From contig JBAZOJ010000132.1 of assembly GCA_041648755.1 (NCBI GenBank), positions 1 to 10,390 on the forward strand: 10,390 bases of DNA. Direction: 5' to 3'. Below the pieces are notes generated by a model. The model was not told where the DNA came from and searched no databases. It saw nothing but the letters and a program-made list of their open reading frames with translations. Both the position numbers and the translations under genes were made by a program. This stretch comes from JBAZOJ01 sp041648755. Lineage in GTDB: Bacteria; Planctomycetota; B143-G9. Below, in pieces: positions 1-6,149 of this stretch; positions within the stretch are counted from its first letter, which is position 1; every line of letters begins with the position of its first letter.

Positions 1-511
1 GTACCGCCTCCGGCAGGTTGAGGATCCTGAGCGTGTTCGCCACCGAGGCGCGATTCTGTCCCAAACGCTCTGCCACCTGCTCCTGGGTAAGCGAGAACTT
101 GTCCATCAACTCCTTGTAGGCTTGAGCCTTTTCCAAGGGGTTAAGGTCCTCGCGCTGGATGTTCTCGATCAACGATATCTCCAGCATTTCCCGGTCGTCC
201 ACATCCTTAACGACGGCCGGAATTCGAGTCAGTCCGGCGATTTGGGCAGCGCGCAAGCGCCGCTCGCCTGCGATGAGCATGTAGCGGTCACCCGTTCGCT
301 TTACAATCACGGGCGTCAGCATCCCTGTCGAGGCAATGCTGGCGGCCAGTTCCTTGAGCGTCTCCTCGTCGAAAGTGCGGCGGGGCTGAAGCGGGTTGGT
401 CGAGATACGGTCAAGAGGGATCTCGACAGTCAAGAACGGTCTCTTGAGTGTGGCGGGAGCGTTGTTGTTAAGCAGCGAGTCGAACCCGCGACCTAAATGT
501 CTTTCGCCCAT
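1..511 (-). CDS. parB: Chromosome partitioning protein ParB (Spo0J-type), N-terminal 170 residues, cut by window edge
   Basis: ParB is the CTP-dependent clamp that loads at parS, spreads along DNA and works with ParA and SMC to segregate replicated origins. Reading the minus strand from the ATG at 511 gives a protein that starts MGERHLGRGFDSLL, the basic LGRG(L/F)D(S/A)LL segment by which chromosomal ParBs stimulate ParA. The nucleotide-binding ParB/Srx domain follows at about residues 28-120, with the GERR motif at 82-85 and ENIQRED at 116-122. A helix-turn-helix for parS recognition lies at about 139-165 (LTQEQVAERLGQNRASVANT). The C-terminal dimerisation domain is beyond the window. The start is set by a strong AAGGAGGT ribosome site at 521-528, inside the end of parA, and the gene overlaps parA by 19 bp in another frame. 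The two are therefore co-transcribed and probably translationally coupled. Identification is firm; only the C-terminus is unseen. Confidence 0.97.
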   Translation of the reverse strand, partial: MGERHLGRGFDSLLNNNAPATLKRPFLTVEIPLDRISTNPLQPRRTFDEETLKELAASIASTGMLTPVIVKRTGDRYMLIAGERRLRAAQIAGLTRIPAVVKDVDDREMLEISLIENIQREDLNPLEKAQAYKELMDKFSLTQEQVAERLGQNRASVANTLRILNLPEAV

Positions 512-1263
512 TGCTTCAGGACCTCCTTGGTCAGTTCGATGTAGTTCTTGGCGCCGACTGATCTTGGCGCGTAGTCGAAGATGGTCTTTGCGAAGCTCTG
601 AGCCTCGCTGAGAGCCACGTCCCGGGCAATGACGGTCGAATAGACTTCGCGCTGGAAATGCTTTACGACTTCGGCTCGCACCTCAGCCAGCTTCAGGCCG
701 GGAGTGTACATCGTAAAGAGGATGCCGCAAAGTTCCAGGCTGGTATTTGCCTCGAGGCGGATGTCCTTAGTGACCTTGAGTATCTGCGTGAGGCCTTCCA
801 TCGAGAAGTACTCGCATTGGATCGGTACAAGCAGGTAGTCGCTGGCAATCAGGGCGTTCATTGTCATCAGGCCCAGCGTGGGCGGACAATCGATGATGAT
901 GACAGAGAACCCGTCCTTCAGGTTGCTGCATGACTCACGCAGCCTGTAGAGCTTGTCAGGGGCGTCTGCCAGGGTGGATTCGAGATCGAGAAGCGCGATG
1001 GCGCCCTCGATTACGTAGAGATTGGGTATGCCGGACTCGACGGGCAGGCTCGCGGCGGCCTCCGGCATAGTGAACAATGTGGTTGAGCTGTACTCGGGCA
1101 TGGCCTTTGGCAGGCCCACTCCGGTTGTGGCATTGCCCTGCGGGTCGAGGTCGATCATCAGGACCTTCCTTCCGCTCATGGCGATACCCGCAGAAAGGTT
1201 GATGGCCGTCGTCGTTTTTCCGACGCCGCCCTTCTGGTTCGCTATGGTGATGATTCGGGTCAT
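493..1263 (-). CDS. parA: Chromosome partitioning ATPase ParA (Soj-type)
   Basis: ParA is a cytoplasmic, nucleoid-binding Walker-type ATPase that forms the gradient pulling ParB-parS complexes apart; in some bacteria it also tunes DnaA. The 256-aa product begins MTRIITIANQKGGVGKTTTA, with the deviant Walker A box at residues 10-18 (signature Lys11 and P-loop Lys16). Walker A' follows at MIDLDPQGNAT and Walker B at VIIIDCPP. The length is typical of short chromosomal Soj proteins that lack an N-terminal DNA-binding extension. The reading frame stays open up to a GTG at 1314, but I chose the ATG at 1263. It has GGAGGT at 1267-1272 just upstream, the family normally starts at this point, and the longer version would begin inside the proposed -35 box. 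The gene is followed by the overlapping parB and preceded by parS within its own leader, which implies autoregulation by ParB. Confidence 0.97.
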   Translation of the reverse strand: MTRIITIANQKGGVGKTTTAINLSAGIAMSGRKVLMIDLDPQGNATTGVGLPKAMPEYSSTTLFTMPEAAASLPVESGIPNLYVIEGAIALLDLESTLADAPDKLYRLRESCSNLKDGFSVIIIDCPPTLGLMTMNALIASDYLLVPIQCEYFSMEGLTQILKVTKDIRLEANTSLELCGILFTMYTPGLKLAEVRAEVVKHFQREVYSTVIARDVALSEAQSFAKTIFDYAPRSVGAKNYIELTKEVLKQWAKDI

Positions 1264-1266
1264 TCG

Positions 1267-1272
1267 ACCTCC
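1267..1272 (-). promoter_or_regulatory. Ribosome binding site of parA
   Basis: GGAGGT on the minus strand, three bases before the ATG at 1263. It decides between this start and the upstream in-frame GTG at 1314. It lies just past the parS palindrome, so parS is in the 5' leader and not in the coding region. Confidence 0.75.
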
Positions 1273-1275
1273 GGA

Positions 1276-1291
1276 TGTTCCACGTGGAACA
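1276..1291. promoter_or_regulatory. parS: parS centromere site (ParB binding palindrome)
   Basis: The 16 bases TGTTCCACGTGGAACA form a perfect inverted repeat and match the widely conserved bacterial parS consensus TGTTTCACGTGAAACA/TGTTCCACGTGGAACA. The symmetry extends one base each side (1275-1292), so an ATG is present on both strands at the palindrome ends. It lies between parA and the divergent acylphosphatase gene and abuts the -10 box of the proposed parA promoter. It should nucleate ParB clamp loading, and its location predicts that loading also blocks or modulates parA-parB transcription. No second good copy was seen in the window. Confidence 0.95.
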
Positions 1292-1319
1292 TTATACGTA
1301 CGGGCGAAAGGCACTGCAA
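1291..1319 (-). promoter_or_regulatory. Predicted sigma-70 promoter of parA-parB
   Basis: On the minus strand there is a perfect -10 hexamer TATAAT (1296-1291), preceded after exactly 17 bases by TTGCAG (1319-1314), a weak -35 that shares only the TTG with the consensus. The last base of the -10 box is the first base of parS. The expected start of transcription, about 1284, falls at the centre of the palindrome. The promoter is inferred from sequence alone, but the -10 match, the spacing and the placement before parA are convincing. Confidence 0.7.
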
Positions 1320-1331
1320 GGTTTTTTCAAA

Positions 1332-1604
1332 ATGCGCATTGAGGCGACTTTCTTCGGCCAAGTGCAGGGAATCGGCTTTCGCTATACTGCTTTTCGTATA
1401 GCGACCGCTCAGCATGTCAACGGGTATGTCGTCAATCGCCCGGACGGCTCAGTCTTCCTTGTCCTTGAAGGCTCAAGCGCCAGCGTTGAGTCTGCACTCG
1501 CAGCGATTCAATCGCACTTTGGTGGATACATTACCGAAGGCAGGTACAATACAGACTGTATCCCTGAAGGTCTGGGCAACTTTGAGATAAGGCATCACGG
1601 ATGA
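1332..1604 (+). CDS. acyP: Acylphosphatase
   Basis: Acylphosphatase hydrolyses the carboxyl-phosphate bond of acyl phosphates such as acetyl phosphate and 1,3-bisphosphoglycerate in the cytoplasm. The 90-aa product has the normal family size and its signatures: the phosphate-binding loop GQVQGIGFR at residues 9-17 with catalytic Arg17, and GYVVNRPDGSV with catalytic Asn35. The loop carries Ile where Val is usual, a conservative change. I chose the ATG at 1332, with a modest AAGG at 1318-1321. The frame is also open to an ATG at 1275 that would add 19 residues beginning MFHVEH, but those are simply a translation of the parS palindrome and are unlikely to be part of the enzyme. It is the first gene of a five-gene plus-strand run and its stop overlaps the next start as ATGA. 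Confidence 0.93.
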   Translation: MRIEATFFGQVQGIGFRYTAFRIATAQHVNGYVVNRPDGSVFLVLEGSSASVESALAAIQSHFGGYITEGRYNTDCIPEGLGNFEIRHHG

Positions 1605-2401
1605 GCCCCATTTTCCCGATCGCTTCCAACACTTTCCGAGAGGTATTCAGGCAACCGGCGTTCCTGTTGGTGCTTCTGCTTGGAGTAGTCGGACTGATCC
1701 TCGGACGATACCTGACACTCTTCGCTCTGGGCGATGAGGTTCGGATGTTTAAGGACATCGGGGTCTCAACCATTCTCCTCGTTGGACTGGTCCTCGTAGT
1801 TATCTCGTCTACATCCACCATCTTCGATGAGATCGAGAACAAGACCATCCTTACTGTCCTCTCGAAACCAGTCTCACGGCAATCCGTGCTCATCGGGAAG
1901 TTCACGGGCATTGCTCTGACCGTGTTTGTCGCCTTTGTCATGATGACGTTTGTCTTCCTTCTGGCCCTCTGGTGGCTTTCGAACTTCGAATACTCCCATT
2001 TGCCCAAGGGGCAGCCCTTTTTCGTCGTAGAAGCCCTGCAAGGGGTATATCTTGCATTCCTTCACGTCTTGCTCCTTGCCGGGATATCAACCGTCCTGTC
2101 TATTCACTTGAGTCTGCTCCCGAACATGGCGATCTGCTGCATCATCTTCGTTGCGGGTCATCTTTCGGACTATGCCTTTTCCGTGTTCAGGGATCCCAGC
2201 ACCAACGCGATGAACCCGGTGGCTTTCGTTTTCTACATTCTGATTCCCAACTTCGAGCACTTCAACGTTTCCTCTGCCTTGATTGCCGGACAGACCATCC
2301 CTGGCACATACACCATGTTTGCCAGTTTCTACGCCGGGGTCTACCTGTTGATTCTCCTGTTTGTCGGAAACTACCTCTTCAAGCGGCGGGAATTGCTCTG
2401 A
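1601..2401 (+). CDS. ABC-2-type transporter permease, membrane subunit
   Basis: This 266-aa integral membrane protein resembles ABC-2 family permeases of the NosY/exporter type. It has about six hydrophobic segments, at roughly residues 20-42, 55-75, 102-126, 146-168, 174-194 and 241-261. The loop after the second segment contains the family hallmark FDEIENKTILTVLSKPVSR (residues 75-93) followed by GK at 99-100, corresponding to the conserved 'E..GT...LLS.P.SR....GK' stretch that faces the ATPase. The start ATG at 1601 overlaps the acylphosphatase stop by 4 bp, and the stop shares one base with the next gene. ABC-2 permeases need a nucleotide-binding partner, and none is encoded beside it here, so the ATPase must be elsewhere or the protein acts differently. 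The substrate cannot be told. Family is confident, function is not. Confidence 0.85.
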   Translation: MSPIFPIASNTFREVFRQPAFLLVLLLGVVGLILGRYLTLFALGDEVRMFKDIGVSTILLVGLVLVVISSTSTIFDEIENKTILTVLSKPVSRQSVLIGKFTGIALTVFVAFVMMTFVFLLALWWLSNFEYSHLPKGQPFFVVEALQGVYLAFLHVLLLAGISTVLSIHLSLLPNMAICCIIFVAGHLSDYAFSVFRDPSTNAMNPVAFVFYILIPNFEHFNVSSALIAGQTIPGTYTMFASFYAGVYLLILLFVGNYLFKRRELL

Positions 2402-3123
2402 TGCGCTACGTCATAATCAGCGACATTCACGGCAACTTCGACGCACTCAAAGCGGTACTTTCCGCCATCGATGAGATTGGCTATGACATGCTGGTCTGCC
2501 TTGGGGATGTTGTCGGCTACGGAGCCGAACCAAATGAATGCTGCGAGGCACTCAGGCAAAGGCGAGCGCGTGTTTTGGCCGGGAATCACGACCACGCGGC
2601 GATAGGGCTGCTCAACTTGGACTTCTTCAACGAGTTCGCTCGGGTTGCCACTTTGTGGACGCGGGAACAACTCACGACCGAGAATGTCGAATGGCTTAGA
2701 AGTGCAAACTTCGTCGAGATCTTCCCGGAATTCGCCGCGACACACAGTACACTGCATTCACCGGAGTTATTCAATTACATACTTACCGTCCTTGACGCAC
2801 GAATGTCCTTCGATGTCCTTGACCGACGAGTCTGCTTTATGGGGCACTCCCATATGCCGGTGACCTTCTTTTCCACCTCACCCATCACTTACAGCCTGGA
2901 CAGTACCTGTGAGGTCAGAGACGACGCGCAATTGCTCGTAAATGTCGGTTCGGTAGGGCAGCCGCGCGACGAGATTCCGCTCGCATCCTTCGCATACTAT
3001 GATACCGAGGAAAAAGAGATTACGATCATCAGGGTCGAGTACGATCTGGAGTCTGCAGCGAGGAAGATCCTCGACGCCGGGCTGCCGGAAATACTCGCTT
3101 TTCGCTTGTTTAAGGGGAAATGA
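2401..3123 (+). CDS. Calcineurin-like metallophosphoesterase, YfcE/DR1281-like
   Basis: This is a 240-aa cytoplasmic metal-dependent phosphoesterase. All expected metal-binding motifs are present and in order: DIHGN (Asp8, His10), GDVVGYG (Asp36), GNHDHA (Asn62, His63, Asp64), a His at 115 in ATHSTLH, and GHSHMP (His149, His151). The segment NVGSVGQPRD near residues 181-190 is typical of the subgroup of small predicted phosphodiesterases/phosphatases that includes YfcE-like proteins. The reading frame is open far upstream, but the ATG at 2401 is chosen: the protein then starts at the conserved first strand MRYVIISDIHGN, and the upstream extension lies in the permease gene in another frame. 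The junction with the permease is TGATG, which suggests coupled translation. The natural substrate is unknown; nucleotides or phosphodiesters are possible. It shares ATGA with the next gene. Confidence 0.9.
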   Translation: MRYVIISDIHGNFDALKAVLSAIDEIGYDMLVCLGDVVGYGAEPNECCEALRQRRARVLAGNHDHAAIGLLNLDFFNEFARVATLWTREQLTTENVEWLRSANFVEIFPEFAATHSTLHSPELFNYILTVLDARMSFDVLDRRVCFMGHSHMPVTFFSTSPITYSLDSTCEVRDDAQLLVNVGSVGQPRDEIPLASFAYYDTEEKEITIIRVEYDLESAARKILDAGLPEILAFRLFKGK

Positions 3124-5492
3124 TGAAATCCATCCACTGGCGTCGCTTCATGGTCACGTTGGTTCTGCTTGTCTCTGCCTCCGCGGCGACCCGTGCGGAT
3201 TGGGTGCCGGGAGACTGGTCAGTAACGGGGGGCGGCAGCAACTCATATCTATTTGCGATAAACAAGCCCGCCGGGGATGGGGTCGCGACGTTGGACACCG
3301 GTTTCTGGTATGATCCAACCGGGGAGAAGTCGTGGATGACGTCTTCGGAACCCAGCTATTCCAGTACCGGGGGTGTGCTTTCGTTTTCGTCCTCTTTCCG
3401 CAGCACTCGCGAAAAACTCCGCGCAAAGGGTGAAGTCCGCCGAATGCAGGGAGACGGGCTCTATTTCTCCTTGTGTGGATCCTCGAGCGTCGAGATGCCG
3501 GATCTGTGGATGCGCTTTACTTTGCCTTTGGCATACTACTCGGAAAGACCTGTATCCGCTGATGACAACTTGCAGGGGCCTTATCTCTTCGACAAGCTTG
3601 TCTCCTTGCGCGCTACTAAGATCGTCCTTGCCGAGGGAAGTCCAGGGCAGTTCTGCATCGAGGCGGCCGCAAAGTGTGAATGGCGAATGATGCGGGTTGA
3701 CGCTGGCGGGAGGCCAAGTCTTGCCGTCTACGTCAATCTTCTTGGCGATATGGGGCTCGCGCCCGGCAGACCTTTCTTCTTCACTGCAAGATTGTCTGCG
3801 CGCGATACCGCGCCGATGCCATACTGCTCTGTGCTTTTCACACCGGAAAATGCGACAGTCAAGAGATACTCGACGTTCGAGGCGGGATTTCAGTTCCTGG
3901 GTCTGCCGGTTACGAATCCCTACAGTTTCGAATCGCTCAATCTCTCCGCGGTTTTTTCGGACGAGATGGGCAATAAGGTCTCTGTGAAACCATTCTACTA
4001 CCAGCCCTTTGTCGAAAAGGGCGAGTCAGAGAAGCCCGAGTTGAAGGCATCCGGGCGGCCATACTTCCTTGTGCGATTCTGTCCGCGAAATGCAGGAAGT
4101 TTCGTGGGCAAGCTATTTGCTCAGGCGGGTGAGCATTCATACACCTCCGAAGAGATGAAGTTCGAGGTATCTGATGGCGATGGCGGATTTGTTCTTGTTT
4201 CGCCAACCGACAGGAGGTACTTTATCCTCAGTTCCGGTCAGGCGTACGTCCCCGTGGGACTTAATCTTGCATGGATGAAGACATCGATGCCTTCCGAGTA
4301 CTCCGAGGCGATCAAGAAACTCTCGGATAATGGGATCAACTGCACGCGAATCTGGAATTGCACATGGGGCATCAACTTGACCGACGGAAAGGCCCCTTGG
4401 GGACTAAATCAGGCGCAATTCTATGTAATGGACGAATTCCTGGCGAAATGCCGTGAAGAGGGCGTATATGCCATTCTTGTGCTGACGAACCACGAAGACC
4501 TGAAGAACAACATCGACAAGCTGCCCTATTTCGAGCCCAATGGCTCGGCAAAGGCGACTCTCGACTTTTTCCTGTCTCCTGCCAAGGAAACCTTCCGTTC
4601 ACATCTGTCTTACATCGTCAACAGGTTTTCCTCCCAGTCATCGTTGATGGCATTCGAGTTGGGCAACGAACTGGACTACGTTGTTGACCGCGCAAAGCTG
4701 GCGTCGTGGAATTCCGAGATGGCCGAGTTGATACGCCAGACTGACATCAACAGGCACATGGTGACATCGAGTCTCGGCTTCAATATGGCGGACGCAGCAT
4801 TTTGGCGCGCGTCGAACGTGGACTTCACACAATTCCACGGTTACTCGCGAGACATGGCGTTCATCGAATCAGATATGGAAAAGAGCGGTCTGGCGCTCGC
4901 CAGCTATGCTGCCGATAATCTGGAACCGCTTGGGCGGCCGGCACTTATGGCGGAATTCGGCTATTACGTCACCGATGAGCAATCGGGACTGAATGTCATT
5001 GATGTTGACGGTGTTCACCTTCAAAACGGTCTGTGGTCATCCCTGTTCTCGGGCCTCGCGGGAACAGCGATGAACTGGTGGTGGGAAGGCTATGTCATCA
5101 AGAACGGTCTTCTCGGTCGATACAAGTCAGTCGCGCGGTTCGTCACCAACATCGACTTCCCGCACGAGGCATTTGTTCGCGGCAAGGAGGAAGTTGGCGG
5201 ACTCACAGTTCTGAGCCTTCGTGGCCGTACGACGCAACTATTCTGGTTCACCGCGATCGAAAACAACTGGTATGACCGCTTCGGACGCGGGAAAGAACTG
5301 GTGCAGCACAAGGGCATGATCTACGTCGTGTCCGGCTTGTCCAAGGGTCTCTACCGGGTGGAATGGTGGGACACCAAGACGGGTGTTCCATTGAACAGCT
5401 TCGAGTCAGGTGTCGAGGATGGCCGCATCGAACTGCGAGTTCCGGAATTCTCAGGAGACATCGCTCTCAAGATCACGGCTCTAAGGCAATAG
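3120..5492 (+). CDS. Secreted GH5-like glycoside hydrolase with DUF5060-like Ig domain
   Basis: This is a 790-aa exported protein. An N-terminal signal peptide is clear: a basic start (HWRR), a hydrophobic core at about residues 10-20, and likely cleavage after ATRA near residue 26. Residues about 27-235 form a beta-rich region I cannot assign. Residues about 236-350 resemble the Ig-like DUF5060 domain (NPYSFESLNLSAVF, PFYYQPF, FLVRFCPRNAGSF). A TIM-barrel glycosidase of the GH5/clan GH-A type follows (about 365-690): GLNLAW, a strand with CTRIWN, the acid/base motif FELGNELD with Asn516-Glu517, and the nucleophile motif LMAEFGYY with Glu612. A small C-terminal beta domain (about 700-790) contains YRVEWWDTKTG. 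Both catalytic glutamates are present, so it is probably active on a beta-linked polysaccharide such as mannan or glucan. Two start ATGs exist (3120 and 3123); the AGGGG at 3113-3117 is better spaced for the second. The first overlaps the previous stop by 4 bp. Confidence 0.85.
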   Translation: MMKSIHWRRFMVTLVLLVSASAATRADWVPGDWSVTGGGSNSYLFAINKPAGDGVATLDTGFWYDPTGEKSWMTSSEPSYSSTGGVLSFSSSFRSTREKLRAKGEVRRMQGDGLYFSLCGSSSVEMPDLWMRFTLPLAYYSERPVSADDNLQGPYLFDKLVSLRATKIVLAEGSPGQFCIEAAAKCEWRMMRVDAGGRPSLAVYVNLLGDMGLAPGRPFFFTARLSARDTAPMPYCSVLFTPENATVKRYSTFEAGFQFLGLPVTNPYSFESLNLSAVFSDEMGNKVSVKPFYYQPFVEKGESEKPELKASGRPYFLVRFCPRNAGSFVGKLFAQAGEHSYTSEEMKFEVSDGDGGFVLVSPTDRRYFILSSGQAYVPVGLNLAWMKTSMPSEYSEAIKKLSDNGINCTRIWNCTWGINLTDGKAPWGLNQAQFYVMDEFLAKCREEGVYAILVLTNHEDLKNNIDKLPYFEPNGSAKATLDFFLSPAKETFRSHLSYIVNRFSSQSSLMAFELGNELDYVVDRAKLASWNSEMAELIRQTDINRHMVTSSLGFNMADAAFWRASNVDFTQFHGYSRDMAFIESDMEKSGLALASYAADNLEPLGRPALMAEFGYYVTDEQSGLNVIDVDGVHLQNGLWSSLFSGLAGTAMNWWWEGYVIKNGLLGRYKSVARFVTNIDFPHEAFVRGKEEVGGLTVLSLRGRTTQLFWFTAIENNWYDRFGRGKELVQHKGMIYVVSGLSKGLYRVEWWDTKTGVPLNSFESGVEDGRIELRVPEFSGDIALKITALRQ

Positions 5493-5504
5493 GGCACCTT
5501 CCGC

Positions 5505-6131
5505 GTGAGGAAATACGGCGCCTTTCTTGTTGCGATGGTGATTCTCGCCGGAGGCTGCGCTCCTGCTGACAGGAAGCTTCCGCCCGTCGTGACAGTTGAG
5601 GAGTATCGCGAAGAACCGATTACTCCCGGACGATATCTGGAGTACCTTCAGTACCGCAGCAGACTTGGTGCTGCACTTCCCGGAGCCCCGGACATCCAGG
5701 TAACCCCCCAATCCATTTTGTCCAACGAATGCGGGGTTTGTGTCATTGTGAGCGTAGCTCGTTTCTATGGCGATGAAGCGTCGTACGTTGACGTGAAGAA
5801 GGAAGTGCTGGGAACCCATGCGCAGGGCACTTCTATTGCGGCAATCGAGCAATGGTTCGTTGACAGGAAATATTCGCATGTGCAACGCTACTACGGGGTC
5901 AGGGATGAGGACACGTTTGCGCGAGAACTGAAAACGGGCGCCTTGATTGTCGCTTTGATCTATGCGTTCCGCGACGGATTCGGACCCAATCACTTCGTCG
6001 TGGCTTCATGCGTTGAGGGGGGGAAAGTAAACGTTGTGGATTCGCGCATCGGGACGTACTCCGAGCCCTTGGAGTTTTTCCTGTCGCAGAGGAGTCTTAT
6101 GCAGGGGCAGTGGATCGCTGTCAGAAGATGA
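5505..6131 (+). CDS. Lipoprotein with C39-like cysteine peptidase domain
   Basis: A 208-aa predicted lipoprotein starting at a GTG. The N-terminus MRKYGAFLVAMVILAGGCAP is a type II signal with lipobox LAGGC and lipidation at Cys18, so the domain sits on the periplasmic or outer face of a membrane. Residues about 64-195 match the papain-like C39 fold: an oxyanion-hole Gln69 followed by SNECGVCV with the presumed catalytic Cys76, then GPNHFVVAS with His163 and VNVVDSR with Asp179. The spacing and order fit peptidase family C39. In bacteriocin exporters that domain is fused to an ABC transporter; here it stands alone. It begins 12 bp after the glycosidase and is the last gene of the plus-strand run; AGGG at 5491-5494 could serve as the ribosome site. 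GTG is preferred because the next ATG (residue 11) would remove the basic n-region. The substrate is unknown and peptidase activity is inferred. Confidence 0.8.
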   Translation: MRKYGAFLVAMVILAGGCAPADRKLPPVVTVEEYREEPITPGRYLEYLQYRSRLGAALPGAPDIQVTPQSILSNECGVCVIVSVARFYGDEASYVDVKKEVLGTHAQGTSIAAIEQWFVDRKYSHVQRYYGVRDEDTFARELKTGALIVALIYAFRDGFGPNHFVVASCVEGGKVNVVDSRIGTYSEPLEFFLSQRSLMQGQWIAVRR

Positions 6132-6149
6132 GCAACAGTCCTGGAAAGC
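6132..6149. other. Convergent junction between the two gene blocks
   Basis: Only 18 bases separate the stop codons of the plus-strand lipoprotein gene and the minus-strand DUF58 gene. I see no GC-rich hairpin followed by a T-run on either strand. A six-base inverted repeat (TCCTGG at 6139-6144 with CCAGGA at 6170-6175) has a 25-base loop and no T-tract, so it is not called a terminator. Transcripts from the two sides may overlap at their 3' ends. Confidence 0.6.

Noticed and set aside
1260..1292. Ten-codon minus-strand leader ORF MFHVEHPEVE whose TGA overlaps the parA ATG
   Set aside because: Its ATG is the edge of the parS palindrome and overlaps the predicted -10 box, upstream of the expected transcript start, so it would not be on the mRNA. 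It has no ribosome site of its own. It would matter only if a longer transcript exists.
1972..2400. N-terminal extension of the metallophosphoesterase by 143 residues
   Set aside because: It overlaps the permease gene in another frame. The conserved first strand and DIHGN motif begin right after the ATG at 2401.
5384..5397. TGTTCCATTGAACA, a parS-like inverted repeat inside the glycosidase gene
   Set aside because: It is 14 bases instead of 16 and lacks the central CACGTG, so it does not fit parS. It lies in well-supported coding sequence and is most likely chance.
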